From Segatella hominis (GTDB lineage Bacteria > Bacteroidota > Bacteroidia > Bacteroidales > Bacteroidaceae), in NCBI RefSeq assembly GCF_019249725.2, contig NZ_CP137559.1, positions 477,501 to 541,500 on the forward strand: a stretch of 64,000 bases of DNA, written 5' to 3'. Positions 35,615 to 43,745 of this stretch are shown here, in pieces (position 1 is the first letter of the stretch; each line of letters begins with the position of its first letter). Below the pieces are notes generated by a model, which worked only from the letters and a program-made list of their open reading frames with translations, was not told the DNA's origin and did not search any database. Both the position numbers and the translations under genes were made by a program.

Positions 35615-36361
35615 GTGGAATTAACAAGATTGATACAACATCCGGAGGAGATGAATAAAGAGACTCTTTATGATCTCCGTGAGCTGTTAGCACTCTATCC
35701 GTACTATCAGACGGCTCGATTGCTGATGTTGCAGAACTTGTATTTGCTCCATGATGCCAGTTTTGATGAAGAACTTCGCCGGGCAGCTATCTATATTACT
35801 GACAGAAAGGTGATATTCCAGATGGTGGAGGCAGCTCATTATCAGCTCAAGAAAGAGTCGCATGCTGCGGCTGGAAAGAAAGATAATACGGCTGATAGAA
35901 CTTCAGATTTGATAGACAACTTTCTGGAGTCTATACCTGCTGATAAGGAAGACGAGGAAAAGAAAAAGGAAAAAAGAAAACCAACTCCTGCTGATGCAGC
36001 CGTCGATTATGTGGCTTATCTTCTGGAAACAGAAGGGGAGACTGAGGAAGAGAACTCCTCACGTACCATCTCGCTCATTGATGATTTCATGGAGGATGGA
36101 GGATTTAAACTTCCTAAGATTGATGTTTCTGCTGATTATCAACCTGAGTACAAACCTGAGTTGGATGACAACAACAAGGAGGAACAGGCTGAAAATAGTG
36201 GAGTCTTTACTGAGACTTTGGCTCGTATCTATATTAAACAGGGAAAATACCAACGTGCACTCGACATTATACGTCGCTTGCATGAAAAGCATCCTGGTAA
36301 GAGCATGCATTATGCTGACCAGATGCGATTCTTGGAAAAATTGATCAAAAATAATAAATAA
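35615..36361 (+). CDS. TPR-like protein of the lptE-secG cluster (248 aa)
   Basis: A soluble acidic protein. The N-terminal helical domain (TRLIQHPEEMNKETLYDLRE and LLALYPYYQTARLLMLQNLY) is followed by a charged linker (DKEDEEKKKEKRK, about 111-123). The C-terminal segment has one clear tetratricopeptide-type hairpin (FTETLARIYIKQGKYQRALD, IIRRLHEKHPG, about 204-234). The GTG at 35615 is preferred because the conserved N-terminus starts there; the next ATG (35651) would remove it. It lies 13 bases before secG. Function is unknown; the position suggests envelope biogenesis. Confidence 0.8.
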   Translation: MELTRLIQHPEEMNKETLYDLRELLALYPYYQTARLLMLQNLYLLHDASFDEELRRAAIYITDRKVIFQMVEAAHYQLKKESHAAAGKKDNTADRTSDLIDNFLESIPADKEDEEKKKEKRKPTPADAAVDYVAYLLETEGETEEENSSRTISLIDDFMEDGGFKLPKIDVSADYQPEYKPELDDNNKEEQAENSGVFTETLARIYIKQGKYQRALDIIRRLHEKHPGKSMHYADQMRFLEKLIKNNK

Positions 36362-36374
36362 AACTAGTTTTAAA

Positions 36375-36767
36375 ATGTTGTACACATTATTTGTAGTATT
36401 AATCGTTCTGGTAGCATTGCTGATGATTTTCATCGTGCTTATCCAGGAGTCAAAGGGAGGTGGTCTTGCATCCAACTTCTCTTCTTCAAACGCTATCATG
36501 GGTGTTCGTAAGACCACTGATGTAGTAGAGAAATTAACTTGGGGCCTTGCTGCTGCTATGGTTATCATCAGCGTAGCTTGTGCTTATGTAGCTCCAACAG
36601 CTGTTGGTGAAAGCAGTGTAATGGAAAATTCTGCTACAACTGAGCAGACTGCTCTCCCTGCTATGCCAGGTGCTAACAATGCTGCTGGTGCTCAGACTGC
36701 AGCTCCTGCTAAGGGTGCTGATGCTCAGAAGGCTGCCCCTGCAGTTCCTGCAACTCCAGCTAAGTAA
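36375..36767 (+). CDS. secG: Preprotein translocase subunit SecG
   Basis: 130 residues. Two membrane segments (about 2-23 and 56-76) flank the conserved cytoplasmic loop VLIQESKGGGLASNFSSSNA (about 21-40), the SecG signature. A long Ala/Gln/Pro-rich tail (AGAQTAAPAKGADAQKAAPA, about 102-121) extends past the usual ~75-residue core, as is common in this phylum. SecG assists SecYE in export. The gene ends at a strong terminator. Confidence 0.93.
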   Translation: MLYTLFVVLIVLVALLMIFIVLIQESKGGGLASNFSSSNAIMGVRKTTDVVEKLTWGLAAAMVIISVACAYVAPTAVGESSVMENSATTEQTALPAMPGANNAAGAQTAAPAKGADAQKAAPAVPATPAK

Positions 36768-36806
36768 TTTTTCTACATTACTGCGAGAAATTTAAAAGCA
36801 TTTTAT

Positions 36807-36844
36807 GAAGAGGGTGTGTCATGAATTCGTGACACACCCTCTTC
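36807..36844 (+). terminator. Terminator of the lptE-secG cluster
   Basis: Perfect 14-bp stem GAAGAGGGTGTGTC / GACACACCCTCTTC with loop ATGAATTCGT, then TCATTTCTT. It is almost the same hairpin as at 871-908. Confidence 0.8.
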
Positions 36845-36895
36845 TCATTTCTTATCGTCTTTATCTCATTTGTTTTTTGAGTTGATTTGCATTAA

Positions 36896-36960
36896 TGAGG
36901 AAGGAGGAAAATGAGAAGTGAGAAGTGAGAAAGGAGAAATGACAAAGAAGTAAAGGGGGA
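36896..36960 (+). repeat. Purine-rich simple repeat (GAGAAGTGAGAAA)
   Basis: Irregular GAGAAGTGAGAAGTGAGAAA iterations, like the tract at 15860. The 404-base gap between secG and tRNA-His otherwise holds only the terminator and the tRNA promoter. Confidence 0.65.
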
Positions 36961-37100
36961 ATGGATGACTAAGAATTAGTAAAGTAAAAAATAGAAAAGA
37001 GGAAAAGAAGGTGAAAATAGAGCGAAATTCAACAAAGCGGGCTAAAAAACGGCTTAATTTGAGAAAAAATGAAGTTTTTTCGAAAAAAGTTCGCTAAAAA

Positions 37101-37132
37101 TTTGGTGGAATCAAAAAATAGTAGTACCTTTG
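37101..37132 (+). promoter_or_regulatory. Promoter of the tRNA-His gene
   Basis: TTTG (37101-37104), 20-base spacer, TACCTTTG (37125-37132), 40 bases before the tRNA. Confidence 0.85.
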
Positions 37133-37172
37133 CACTCGCTTAAAAGAAATAACAATTAAGCAAGCTAACATG

Positions 37173-37246
37173 GTGGACGTAGTTCAGTTGGTTAGAGCGT
37201 CAGATTGTGGTTCTGAATGTCGTGGGTTCGAGTCCCACCTTCCACC
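37173..37246 (+). tRNA. tRNA-His (anticodon GTG)
   Basis: Cloverleaf with acceptor GTGGACG/CTTCCAC, D-arm GTTC...GAGC, anticodon arm TCAGA-TTGTGGT-TCTGA (GTG, reads His codons CAC/CAU) and T-arm GTGGG-TTCGAGT-CCCAC. The base before the 5' end is G (37172) and the discriminator is C (37246), giving the extra G(-1):C73 pair expected of tRNA-His. CCA is not encoded. The acceptor stem has one C-T mismatch at the sixth pair. A strong terminator follows. Confidence 0.95.
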
Positions 37247-37252
37247 CAAGAT

Positions 37253-37283
37253 AAACCCAGTAAATCATTGATTTACTGGGTTT
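37253..37283 (+). terminator. Terminator after tRNA-His
   Basis: AAACCCAGTAAATCA pairs with TGATTTACTGGGTTT (15 bp, minimal loop), followed by CTTGTTTCT. Confidence 0.8.
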
Positions 37284-37325
37284 CTTGTTTCTACTTTCTA
37301 TGAAATGGTTTATCATTTGTCTTTT

Positions 37326-37739
37326 TTATTCCCCCATGATTGTGGCGATGAGATGTCTGCTGCCGCCACCTTCTCTAAACTCGCATAGGTATATTCCCTG
37401 CCAGGTTCCGAGGTTCAGTCTGCCGTTTGTGATAGGAATCGTCAGTGAAACTCCTACCATACTTGATTTGGCGTGGGCAGACATGTCCGTTGGACCTTCA
37501 TCTTGGTGCAGGTATCTCGGATCTCCATCTGGCACCAATCTCTCAAAGATTCCCTTCAGGTCGTATCGCACATCTGGATCGAAATTCTCGTTAAGTGACA
37601 ATCCACAACTTGTGTGTCTGACGAAAAGATTTAGTATTCCAGTCTTTGGCAATGTTGGTAATTGACGAAGTACTTCGCTCGTGACGAGATGAAAGCCACG
37701 AGGAAAAGGACGCAATGAAAATTCAACTTGTTCTATCAT
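37326..37739 (-). CDS. yjbQ: YjbQ (UPF0047) family protein
   Basis: 137 residues, full family length, a single beta-sandwich domain. Conserved blocks: GILNLFVRHTSCGLSLNEN (about 34-52), GPTDMSAHAKSSMVGVSLTI (about 82-101) and LGTWQGIYLCEFR (about 109-121). The conserved His and Asp residues form the likely active site. Some members rescue thiamine-phosphate synthase loss at low activity, which is probably a side reaction; the natural role is unclear. It is monocistronic and transcribed toward the tRNA terminator. Confidence 0.9.
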   Translation of the reverse strand: MIEQVEFSLRPFPRGFHLVTSEVLRQLPTLPKTGILNLFVRHTSCGLSLNENFDPDVRYDLKGIFERLVPDGDPRYLHQDEGPTDMSAHAKSSMVGVSLTIPITNGRLNLGTWQGIYLCEFREGGGSRHLIATIMGE

Positions 37740-37994
37740 AATTTTTGGATTTAATTTTTTCTTTTTAGATATGTATCTTGCAAAGATAATGATATTCTGA
37801 TGATTCTCTTACTCTTTTCATGTAATTATAGTAAAGTTTAACCCTTACCGAGTTTGTTAGAAATTGAAAAATGTTCCCAGATGCTACTGCAACGGCAGAG
37901 TGAGTACTACTGCATGGGTGAAGTAAGTACTACTTACTAAAAAATCTTCTTCTTTGAAGAAGGAGGAAGACATTAGAAAAAAACTTGAGAAAAA

Positions 37995-38026
37995 TTTGGT
38001 GGTTTCAGAATAAAGATGTACTTTTG
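37995..38026 (+). promoter_or_regulatory. Promoter of the 74-aa gene
   Basis: TTTG (37995-37998), 20-base spacer, TACTTTTG (38019-38026). The ~115-nt leader has small hairpins (ACCACGGTGGT near 38093). Upstream, 37740-37994 shows only GAGTACTACTGCATGGGTGA AGTAAGTACTACT-type short repeats. Confidence 0.8.
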
Positions 38027-38144
38027 CAATCGAAATAAGCATTAAGAGTTGCCCAGTTGTGGCACACCAACCGAGTTTCGCATAGAGATAACCACGGTGG
38101 TAAAAGAATGTGTAAGTGTTTAACAACTTAAAATAATTATCTTT

Positions 38145-38369
38145 ATGAATCCAAATTCAGATTTAAAGAACAATGAGGATGTGATGGCAGCTACTGCCGA
38201 GTCAAGAATTTCAGAGTATGCAGCCCGCTTTGCCGCATATAGCGATGAACAACTGAAGCAGACCGTAGATCACGAGCGCAAGGTTCGTGGTTGGGGCAGC
38301 GAGCGCAGTTACTTCCTGGCAGCTCTGCGTAAAGAGTGCGAGAAACGAGGGATACCATATTGCTGGTAA
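38145..38369 (+). CDS. Small conserved protein of unknown function (74 aa)
   Basis: I cannot name a family. It is a soluble helical peptide with a regular SRISEYAARFAAYSDEQLKQ (about 21-40) segment, then RKVRGWGSERSYFLAALRKE (about 45-64) and a CEKRGIPYCW end with two Cys. A promoter with ideal spacing, a long leader and a terminator right after the stop (38376) support a real, independently expressed gene. Confidence 0.75.
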   Translation: MNPNSDLKNNEDVMAATAESRISEYAARFAAYSDEQLKQTVDHERKVRGWGSERSYFLAALRKECEKRGIPYCW

Positions 38370-38375
38370 TCGTAT

Positions 38376-38425
38376 CAGGAGATTGCAAAAATGCGATTAT
38401 CTTTGCGATCTCCCTGTTTTTTTTT
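38376..38425 (+). terminator. Terminator of the 74-aa gene
   Basis: CAGGAGATTGCAAA pairs with TTTGCGATCTCCCTG (one bulge, one G-T), followed by nine T. The rest of the gap to 38667 holds only a -7 box TAATTTTG at 38625-38632. Confidence 0.8.
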
Positions 38426-38667
38426 ATTATTTCTTTCTATATTTTACTTACTTGTTTTTGTCAAGTGGCACTCACAAAGTGGATGAAAAAAACAGTTTGA
38501 GAAAAAGTAGAACTAAAGAAAAGGGGGAGCTATTTGAGGCGGTGTTTTTTGATTTTTTTATACAAGAGCAGTTAAAGGTCATTAATTTATGGGGCTATTA
38601 GGTTCTTATTCTGAGGAAAATACTTAATTTTGCAACCAAATAAAAGGAAGGTGTGCAAAAAATAGGT

Positions 38668-38988
38668 ATGAAACGTTCGCTCAACATATTGATGGCTTTG
38701 ATGCTCTCGTTCATGGTGGTTTACCTGAGCGTAGGCACTACAGTCATGCACTGCCTTCGTTCAGACAAGGTGATGGTGGGTATGATGGCTGACTGTTGCG
38801 TGGGGCATGACTGTTGCCAAGGTAAGCTGGGCGCACAGGTGAAAAAGCATTGCATGAACGTAAGGCAGGTGAAGCTATCGCCTACGGTCTCTGTCCAGCA
38901 TGTGGATTTCGATACAGCACCAGTGTTTGCTGGCATCGTGCCAGCTCTTTGGAAGACATTGCCTCGTCCTGTTATCTGTAGCATTTAG
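38668..38988 (+). CDS. Cys-rich secreted or membrane-anchored small protein (HYC_CC_PP-like), metal locus
   Basis: 106 residues from the ATG at 38668 (an in-frame GTG lies at 38653). A hydrophobic N-terminus (LNILMALMLSFMVVYLSVGT) is followed by a Cys/Met/His-rich stretch: MHCLRSDKV, GMMADCCVGHDCCQGKLG, VKKHCMNV, ending PRPVICSI. The order HxC, CC, P-P resembles the Bacteroidota HYC_CC_PP family usually encoded beside TonB receptors and heavy-metal-associated proteins. It may bind copper or another soft metal in the periplasm. No enzyme motif is seen. The TonB receptor and HMA genes follow on the same strand. Confidence 0.65.
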   Translation: MKRSLNILMALMLSFMVVYLSVGTTVMHCLRSDKVMVGMMADCCVGHDCCQGKLGAQVKKHCMNVRQVKLSPTVSVQHVDFDTAPVFAGIVPALWKTLPRPVICSI

Positions 38989-39089
38989 AAGGCAAGATAT
39001 TGGAATCAGAACGTTCCGCATTCGCCTCCAAGGGCTTATCTTGCCCTCCTTAACATCCTGATTATTTGATTTTTCCATATTTGCAAATA

Positions 39090-39121
39090 GGTTGCAAAAG
39101 TTTGTTTGTACTTTTGCAACC
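39090..39121 (+). promoter_or_regulatory. 12-bp inverted repeat overlapping the -7 box of the TonB/HMA operon
   Basis: GGTTGCAAAAGT (39090-39101) and ACTTTTGCAACC (39110-39121) are perfect inverted arms with an 8-base spacer. The -7 box TACTTTTG (39109-39116) lies inside the right arm, so a bound protein would block the promoter. The TonB receptor ATG is at 39236. Confidence 0.7.
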
Positions 39122-39235
39122 AAGATTGTCGTATGCCTATCCCTATCAGTAAAATCTTAGGGTTGCATACATATATTAAAAAGGTAAAATCATCCGGAGC
39201 GAAGATTTAAGATTCGGATAAAAGGAAATATATTT

Positions 39236-41353
39236 ATGTATTCAAGAAATCTGTTGCTCAGTGCCTTGCTGGTTATTGGTGCTGAGACTTATGCAAAAAA
39301 TAATAAGACAGAGGTTGAGTCTCTGTTGTCATATCACAATTCTGTAAGAAATAACTCTGTAGATTCCTCCTCTCATGATTCCATCTTCAAGGACGAGACC
39401 TTGCAGGAGGTGAAGGTGGTGGCTCGTAAGTCGGGCAGTTCTCGATTGGCTGGTGCCGTGAATGGCATTGCTGTGAACAAGGATGAACTCTTCAAGGCGG
39501 CTTGTTGCAACTTAGGCGAGAGTTTCACGACCAACCCATCGGTTGATGTGGCTTATAATGATGCTACGACGGGCGCAAGACAAATCAAACTCCTCGGTCT
39601 TTCGGGCACTTACGTACAGATGCTCACCGAGAATCTGCCGAATTTCCGTGGTGCAGCCATCCCATACGCCCTGGGCTATGTGCCGGGACCTTGGATGAAA
39701 GGCATTCAGGTATCTAAGGGTAGTGCTTCGGTGAAGAATGGCTATGAGTCGATTACAGGTCAAATCAATGTGGATTACTTGAAACCAGAGGATGAGCAAC
39801 AGGTGGAGGTGAACCTCTTTGGTGATACCAAGAGTCGAATCGAAGCAAACGCCGATGCCAACGTTCATCTATCGGATAAGTGGGCAACGGAAATCTTGTT
39901 GCATCATGAGAATATCCTCAAAAACCATGATGACAATGGCGATGGTTTCTATGATATGCCAGGCAGAGAACAATATAATGTACAGAACCGTTGGCTGTAT
40001 AAAGGCAAGCACTACATCTTCCATGGTGGACTTGGGGCTTTGAAGGAGATTCGTACCAGTGGGCAGGATGAGGAACATGTTCATAGTGATGATATTTATA
40101 GAATCAAGCTCCATACCAACCGTTATGAGGGTTATATGAAACATGCCTTCATCCTCAATCATGAGCATGGTACCAATATTGCCTTCATGTCCTCAGCTTC
40201 GATGCACCAGTTGAATGCTCAGTATGGCAACAAGTTCTACGACCTCAATGAGAAGAATCTCTATGGCTCGCTGATGTTTGAGACCAATTTTACTCATCAG
40301 CACAATTTGTCGGTAGGTTTGAGCGTCAACCATGATTACCTGGGACAGCGTGCCAATGTGAATGTTTCTCCAAGACCGACAGTAGGGTTAGAAGACTCTC
40401 CTTACCTTTTGTCGGACATGCAGAGAATGAACGAGAAGGAGACGACTCCTGGAGCATACGCCCAATACACCTATACGTTAGGCACGAAGTTGACGGCAAT
40501 GGCAGGAGTCCGTTTCGACCATAGTTCGCTTTATGGCAACTTCTTCACCCCTCGTTTCCACGTGAAGTATTCGCCTGTCGATGCCATCAGCATCCGCTTA
40601 TCAGCAGGTAAGGGCTATCGCACGGTATTTGGCTTGGCTGAGTACAATTACCTCTTGGCGAGTGGCAGAAACCTCAATATCGGCGAAGACCTCCAGCAAG
40701 AGGAGGCTTGGAACTATGGACTGAGCACGGCTTTCTATATCCCTATGTTTGGTAAGACGTTGAAACTGAACGCCGAGTATTACTATACCGACTTCAGGAA
40801 TCAAGCGGTAGTGGATTATGATGCCAACAAGGGGTTTATCTCCATCTATAATTTGATAGGTAAGTCTTATTCGCACACTTTCCAGATAGATGCCTCTTAT
40901 CCATTGCTGAAAGGCTTAGAGATAACAGCGGCTTATCGTCTGAACGATGTGAAGTGTACATACGATTATGGCAAAACCTTGAAAGAGAAGCCATTGACCA
41001 GTAAATATAAGGCGCTTTTCACGGCTTCCTATAAGACCCCACTTGGACTTTGGCAATTTGATGCCACCGTGCAGTTGAATGGTGGAGGCAGGAATCCAGA
41101 GCCTTACCAGTTGGCAGATGGAAGCCAGTCATGGTCTCCTCGTTTCCATAGCTTCGAGCAAGTGAGTGCGCAGGTTACGAGATGGTTTCGTCATTGGAGC
41201 ATCTATGTGGGAGGCGAGAACCTGACTGGTTTTAAGCAGAAGGCTCCTATCTATGGTGCCAGCAATCCATGGGGAAGCGATTTCGAGCCAACCTTGATTT
41301 GGGGACCTGTAGAGGGACGGATGTTCTACGCAGGCGTGAGAGTACACTTTTAA
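39236..41353 (+). CDS. TonB-dependent outer-membrane receptor, probable metal uptake
   Basis: 705 residues. A signal peptide (MYSRNLLLSALLVIGAETYA) is followed by a TonB-box-like LQEVKVVARK (about 57-66). A plug domain comes next (NPSVDVAYNDATTGARQIKL LGLSGTYVQML, VSKGSASVKNGYESITGQIN) and then a 22-strand-type barrel ending in a terminal aromatic residue (FYAGVRVHF). It lacks the N-terminal carboxypeptidase-like domain of SusC proteins. Neighbouring Cys-rich and HMA proteins point to uptake of copper or a similar metal complex. The promoter is covered by an inverted repeat (39090-39121), suggesting metal-responsive repression. Confidence 0.88.
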   Translation: MYSRNLLLSALLVIGAETYAKNNKTEVESLLSYHNSVRNNSVDSSSHDSIFKDETLQEVKVVARKSGSSRLAGAVNGIAVNKDELFKAACCNLGESFTTNPSVDVAYNDATTGARQIKLLGLSGTYVQMLTENLPNFRGAAIPYALGYVPGPWMKGIQVSKGSASVKNGYESITGQINVDYLKPEDEQQVEVNLFGDTKSRIEANADANVHLSDKWATEILLHHENILKNHDDNGDGFYDMPGREQYNVQNRWLYKGKHYIFHGGLGALKEIRTSGQDEEHVHSDDIYRIKLHTNRYEGYMKHAFILNHEHGTNIAFMSSASMHQLNAQYGNKFYDLNEKNLYGSLMFETNFTHQHNLSVGLSVNHDYLGQRANVNVSPRPTVGLEDSPYLLSDMQRMNEKETTPGAYAQYTYTLGTKLTAMAGVRFDHSSLYGNFFTPRFHVKYSPVDAISIRLSAGKGYRTVFGLAEYNYLLASGRNLNIGEDLQQEEAWNYGLSTAFYIPMFGKTLKLNAEYYYTDFRNQAVVDYDANKGFISIYNLIGKSYSHTFQIDASYPLLKGLEITAAYRLNDVKCTYDYGKTLKEKPLTSKYKALFTASYKTPLGLWQFDATVQLNGGGRNPEPYQLADGSQSWSPRFHSFEQVSAQVTRWFRHWSIYVGGENLTGFKQKAPIYGASNPWGSDFEPTLIWGPVEGRMFYAGVRVHF

Positions 41354-41397
41354 GTGGAAATATTTAATGTTGAATTATTTAAGCAAATAGAAAAGTT

Positions 41398-41727
41398 ATG
41401 AAGAAAATTTTAGTAATGTTCACAATGATGATGGTGGCAATGGTAACCTTTGCCAAGGACATCAAGACCGTAGTGTTCACCACAACACCACAGATGCACT
41501 GTGCGGCTTGTGAGAACAAGATCAAGAGCAACCTTCGCTTCGAAAAGGGTATCAAGAGCATAGAGACCTCTGTGCCAAACCAGACAGTCACAGTACGGTA
41601 TAATGCCGACAAGACAACCCCCGAGAAACTCCAGAAAGGTTTTGAGAAGTTTGGCTATAAGGCTCGCATCCTGAAAAATGGCGAGAAGGTCAAGAAGAAC
41701 ACCGAGGAGAAGTGTGACTTGATGTAA
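41398..41727 (+). CDS. Periplasmic heavy-metal-associated (HMA) domain protein
   Basis: 109 residues. A signal peptide (MKKILVMFTMMMVAMVTFA, cleavage about 19) precedes an HMA fold with the metal site MHCAACENK (MxCxxC, about 38-46). The rest, FEKGIKSIETSVPNQTVTVR and PEKLQKGFEKFGYKARIL, follows the usual beta-alpha-beta pattern. It probably chaperones Cu(I) or another soft metal in the periplasm for the TonB receptor system encoded 44 bases upstream. The operon ends at the hairpin at 41824. Confidence 0.9.
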   Translation: MKKILVMFTMMMVAMVTFAKDIKTVVFTTTPQMHCAACENKIKSNLRFEKGIKSIETSVPNQTVTVRYNADKTTPEKLQKGFEKFGYKARILKNGEKVKKNTEEKCDLM

Positions 41728-41823
41728 TTCTATATGCTGATGTGAAAGAAAAATGATTATCATAAAATGATAATGAAATAAGAATTTTTATCTTTTGCAG
41801 ACTACTTATCGTCTTGATAATGA

Positions 41824-41869
41824 AAATCCCGGTAAGAGAATAGCTTCAAGCTATCTCCTGCCGGGATTT
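41824..41869. terminator. Bidirectional terminator between the HMA and AAA/DUF234 genes
   Basis: AAATCCCGG (41824-41832) pairs with CCGGGATTT (41861-41869), with an inner ATAGCTT/AAGCTAT stem. It is followed by T-rich DNA on both strands and lies between convergent genes. Confidence 0.75.
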
Positions 41870-41883
41870 ATTATTTTATGAAA

Positions 41884-43203
41884 CTACATATCCTCCATTG
41901 ACAACCCTTGGTATCCGATAGTGAATTTCTTGAATTTTCCTGTTGTCTGGAAGAAATGCTCGGCTTTATCTTTTAAAATGCCGAGATTTATATCCTTGGC
42001 TTGGCGTTTCACCTCATAGAAAATGACTTTCTGTTCCAGTTCATCAGCAGCGATAATATCAATTTCATTCTCTCCCTTTCGGTCCCACCAAGAAGCGATT
42101 TGGGTATATTCTTCGCTTTCTATCATTTTTGCAATGAAATATCTTTCCAGAACCTTGCCTGTGTATGTGGTGTAGCTCTTATCCATAACCATCTTAAGTT
42201 TTTTATTGGCGCCAACCTCTATCATGTATCCATATTTGTAGATGTAGCGAAACCAGATGCGAAGGAAGTTATCTTCTATCTGATAGCGAATGTTGCGATT
42301 GGTCTTTTGAAACATCGGTGTATAACGAGAAATCAAGCAATAGTCATTCTCCAGTTTAGTGAGATAGCCTGAGAGTTCTATTTTCATAATGCTTTCTATT
42401 TCACCACGAGTTGTGTAGCCAGAAGCAATAAGTTGCAATATTTCGAAATAACGGGCATAGTCTTTACCAAATTCTTCTATCAGCATATTTTTTCCTTCGT
42501 ATATGAAATAAGAATTCTTTGCAACAAACTTCTCTGTCATTTTTTCCTTTGTCGTGGCTCCAGCATCCATCATCATTTCTACATATTCTGCAACTCCGCC
42601 TGTATAACTGTAGAGAGCCAGTAGGTCATCGTTGGTGTAGGCAGAATTATATGTTGAGAGAATTTCCTTGATAGCAGAAGGAGGAAATGGAGTGACTTTT
42701 ATTTCTCCAGTCTGCCTACCATAAAGTGGTTGCTTGTTGTTTTTAAAGATGATGTTCATAAGTGAATAAACAGAACCGCAAACCACGAGATTAATATGAG
42801 CTTCCTGTTTGTTAAGATCCCATATCTTTTGCATATCTGAAAATATAGATGGATTAACCCGTTTGAAATCTTGAAATTCATCAATGATGAGAGTGATAGG
42901 GCGAATCTTGGATAGTTGAAGCAGATATTTAAAGATATCTGCAAAGCGTGTTACTTCTCCGAGAATAGGAAGCTGAAGTTTGCTTGTTATCTCTTCGATA
43001 AAATCTCTGCAGAGTTCAACTTCTGATTTTCTTGCAACAAAGAAATACAGCATATCTTGAACATCCTCGTATGCTTTTATCAATAAGGATGTTTTTCCGC
43101 TACGTCGGCGTCCTGTTACGATTGTGAAACGAGCCGTTTGCAAAGATAGATTTCTTATCTCTTGCAATTCTTTTATTTCGTTTTGTCTTCCAAAGAACTT
43201 CAT
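41884..43203 (-). CDS. AAA ATPase with C-terminal DUF234 nuclease-like domain (439 aa)
   Basis: A STAND-like archaeal-type ATPase: KFFGRQNEIKELQEIRNLSL at the N-terminus, Walker A VTGRRRSGKTSLLIKAY (about 29-45), and Walker B TLIIDEFQDFKR (about 105-116). The middle region is a winged helix, followed by a DUF234/PD-(D/E)XK-like end with GENEIDIIAADE and VIFYEVKRQ (about 380-403), the D...ExK pattern of a nuclease fold. These proteins are widespread in Bacteroidota in many diverged copies; function is unproven, and mobile-element or defence roles have been suggested. The leader contains a 10-bp inverted repeat and further related motifs (43244-43385). Confidence 0.85.
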   Translation of the reverse strand: MKFFGRQNEIKELQEIRNLSLQTARFTIVTGRRRSGKTSLLIKAYEDVQDMLYFFVARKSEVELCRDFIEEITSKLQLPILGEVTRFADIFKYLLQLSKIRPITLIIDEFQDFKRVNPSIFSDMQKIWDLNKQEAHINLVVCGSVYSLMNIIFKNNKQPLYGRQTGEIKVTPFPPSAIKEILSTYNSAYTNDDLLALYSYTGGVAEYVEMMMDAGATTKEKMTEKFVAKNSYFIYEGKNMLIEEFGKDYARYFEILQLIASGYTTRGEIESIMKIELSGYLTKLENDYCLISRYTPMFQKTNRNIRYQIEDNFLRIWFRYIYKYGYMIEVGANKKLKMVMDKSYTTYTGKVLERYFIAKMIESEEYTQIASWWDRKGENEIDIIAADELEQKVIFYEVKRQAKDINLGILKDKAEHFFQTTGKFKKFTIGYQGLSMEDM

Positions 43204-43243
43204 ATTTCTATAATTTTATAGTTTCTTTTTATTTATGTTATTT

Positions 43244-43288
43244 TTCGAAACCGCCGTTTCCGAAATGACGGTTTCGAATGCAAAGTTA
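43244..43288 (-). promoter_or_regulatory. Promoter and operator-like inverted repeat of the AAA/DUF234 gene
   Basis: The minus-strand -7 box TAACTTTG is at 43281-43288. Just downstream, in the leader, TTCGAAACCG (43244-43253) and CGGTTTCGAA (43269-43278) form a perfect 10-bp inverted repeat with a second GTTTC/GAAAT pair inside. A near-copy, CGAAATAGCGGTTCCGAAT, lies upstream at 43366-43384. This suggests a regulator binding site, possibly for autoregulation. Confidence 0.65.
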
Positions 43289-43515
43289 ATAAAAATGCTT
43301 GAATATCAGTCTATTTGTTTGCTAATTTAAGTTTTTTTTTGTTTGTATGAATGTTGTCGATGTTTTCGAAATAGCGGTTCCGAATATAGTATCTCTACAG
43401 CTAAGTATGTAATCAACAGTGATTAGCAATAGTTTCTAAAGACCAGATTGAGTGATAATCCGATAAGAAAGATTCAAGCCGGCTTTATGTCCTTCTTTAA
43501 ATTAAATCCTAATAC

Positions 43516-43602
43516 GAGTTACAAATTTTTGAGTTTTCTTTGTAACTCCCAAATTTTATTGCATAAAAACAGGGATAATCTCATTTATTTTTTGTAACTT
43601 TG
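43516..43602 (+). promoter_or_regulatory. Promoter region of the defence operon leader
   Basis: The -7 box TAACTTTG is at 43595-43602. Upstream, GAGTTACAAA (43516-43525) and TTTGTAACTC (43539-43548) form a perfect 10-bp inverted repeat, and the half-site TTTGTAACT recurs at 43592-43600 overlapping the -7 box. That is the layout of a repressor or autoregulator site. No clear -33 TTTG is seen. Confidence 0.55.
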
Positions 43603-43745
43603 CCCTCGAAAAGGGGATTGGTTGCTGCAGGCAGCTGCTCCCTTGTAACATAAGTTGAACAAATAAAATAGAATAATAAGAAACAGAAAGAATAAAACTT
43701 TAGACATATAACATATTAATATACAAAGCGTTTACGATATTCGGA

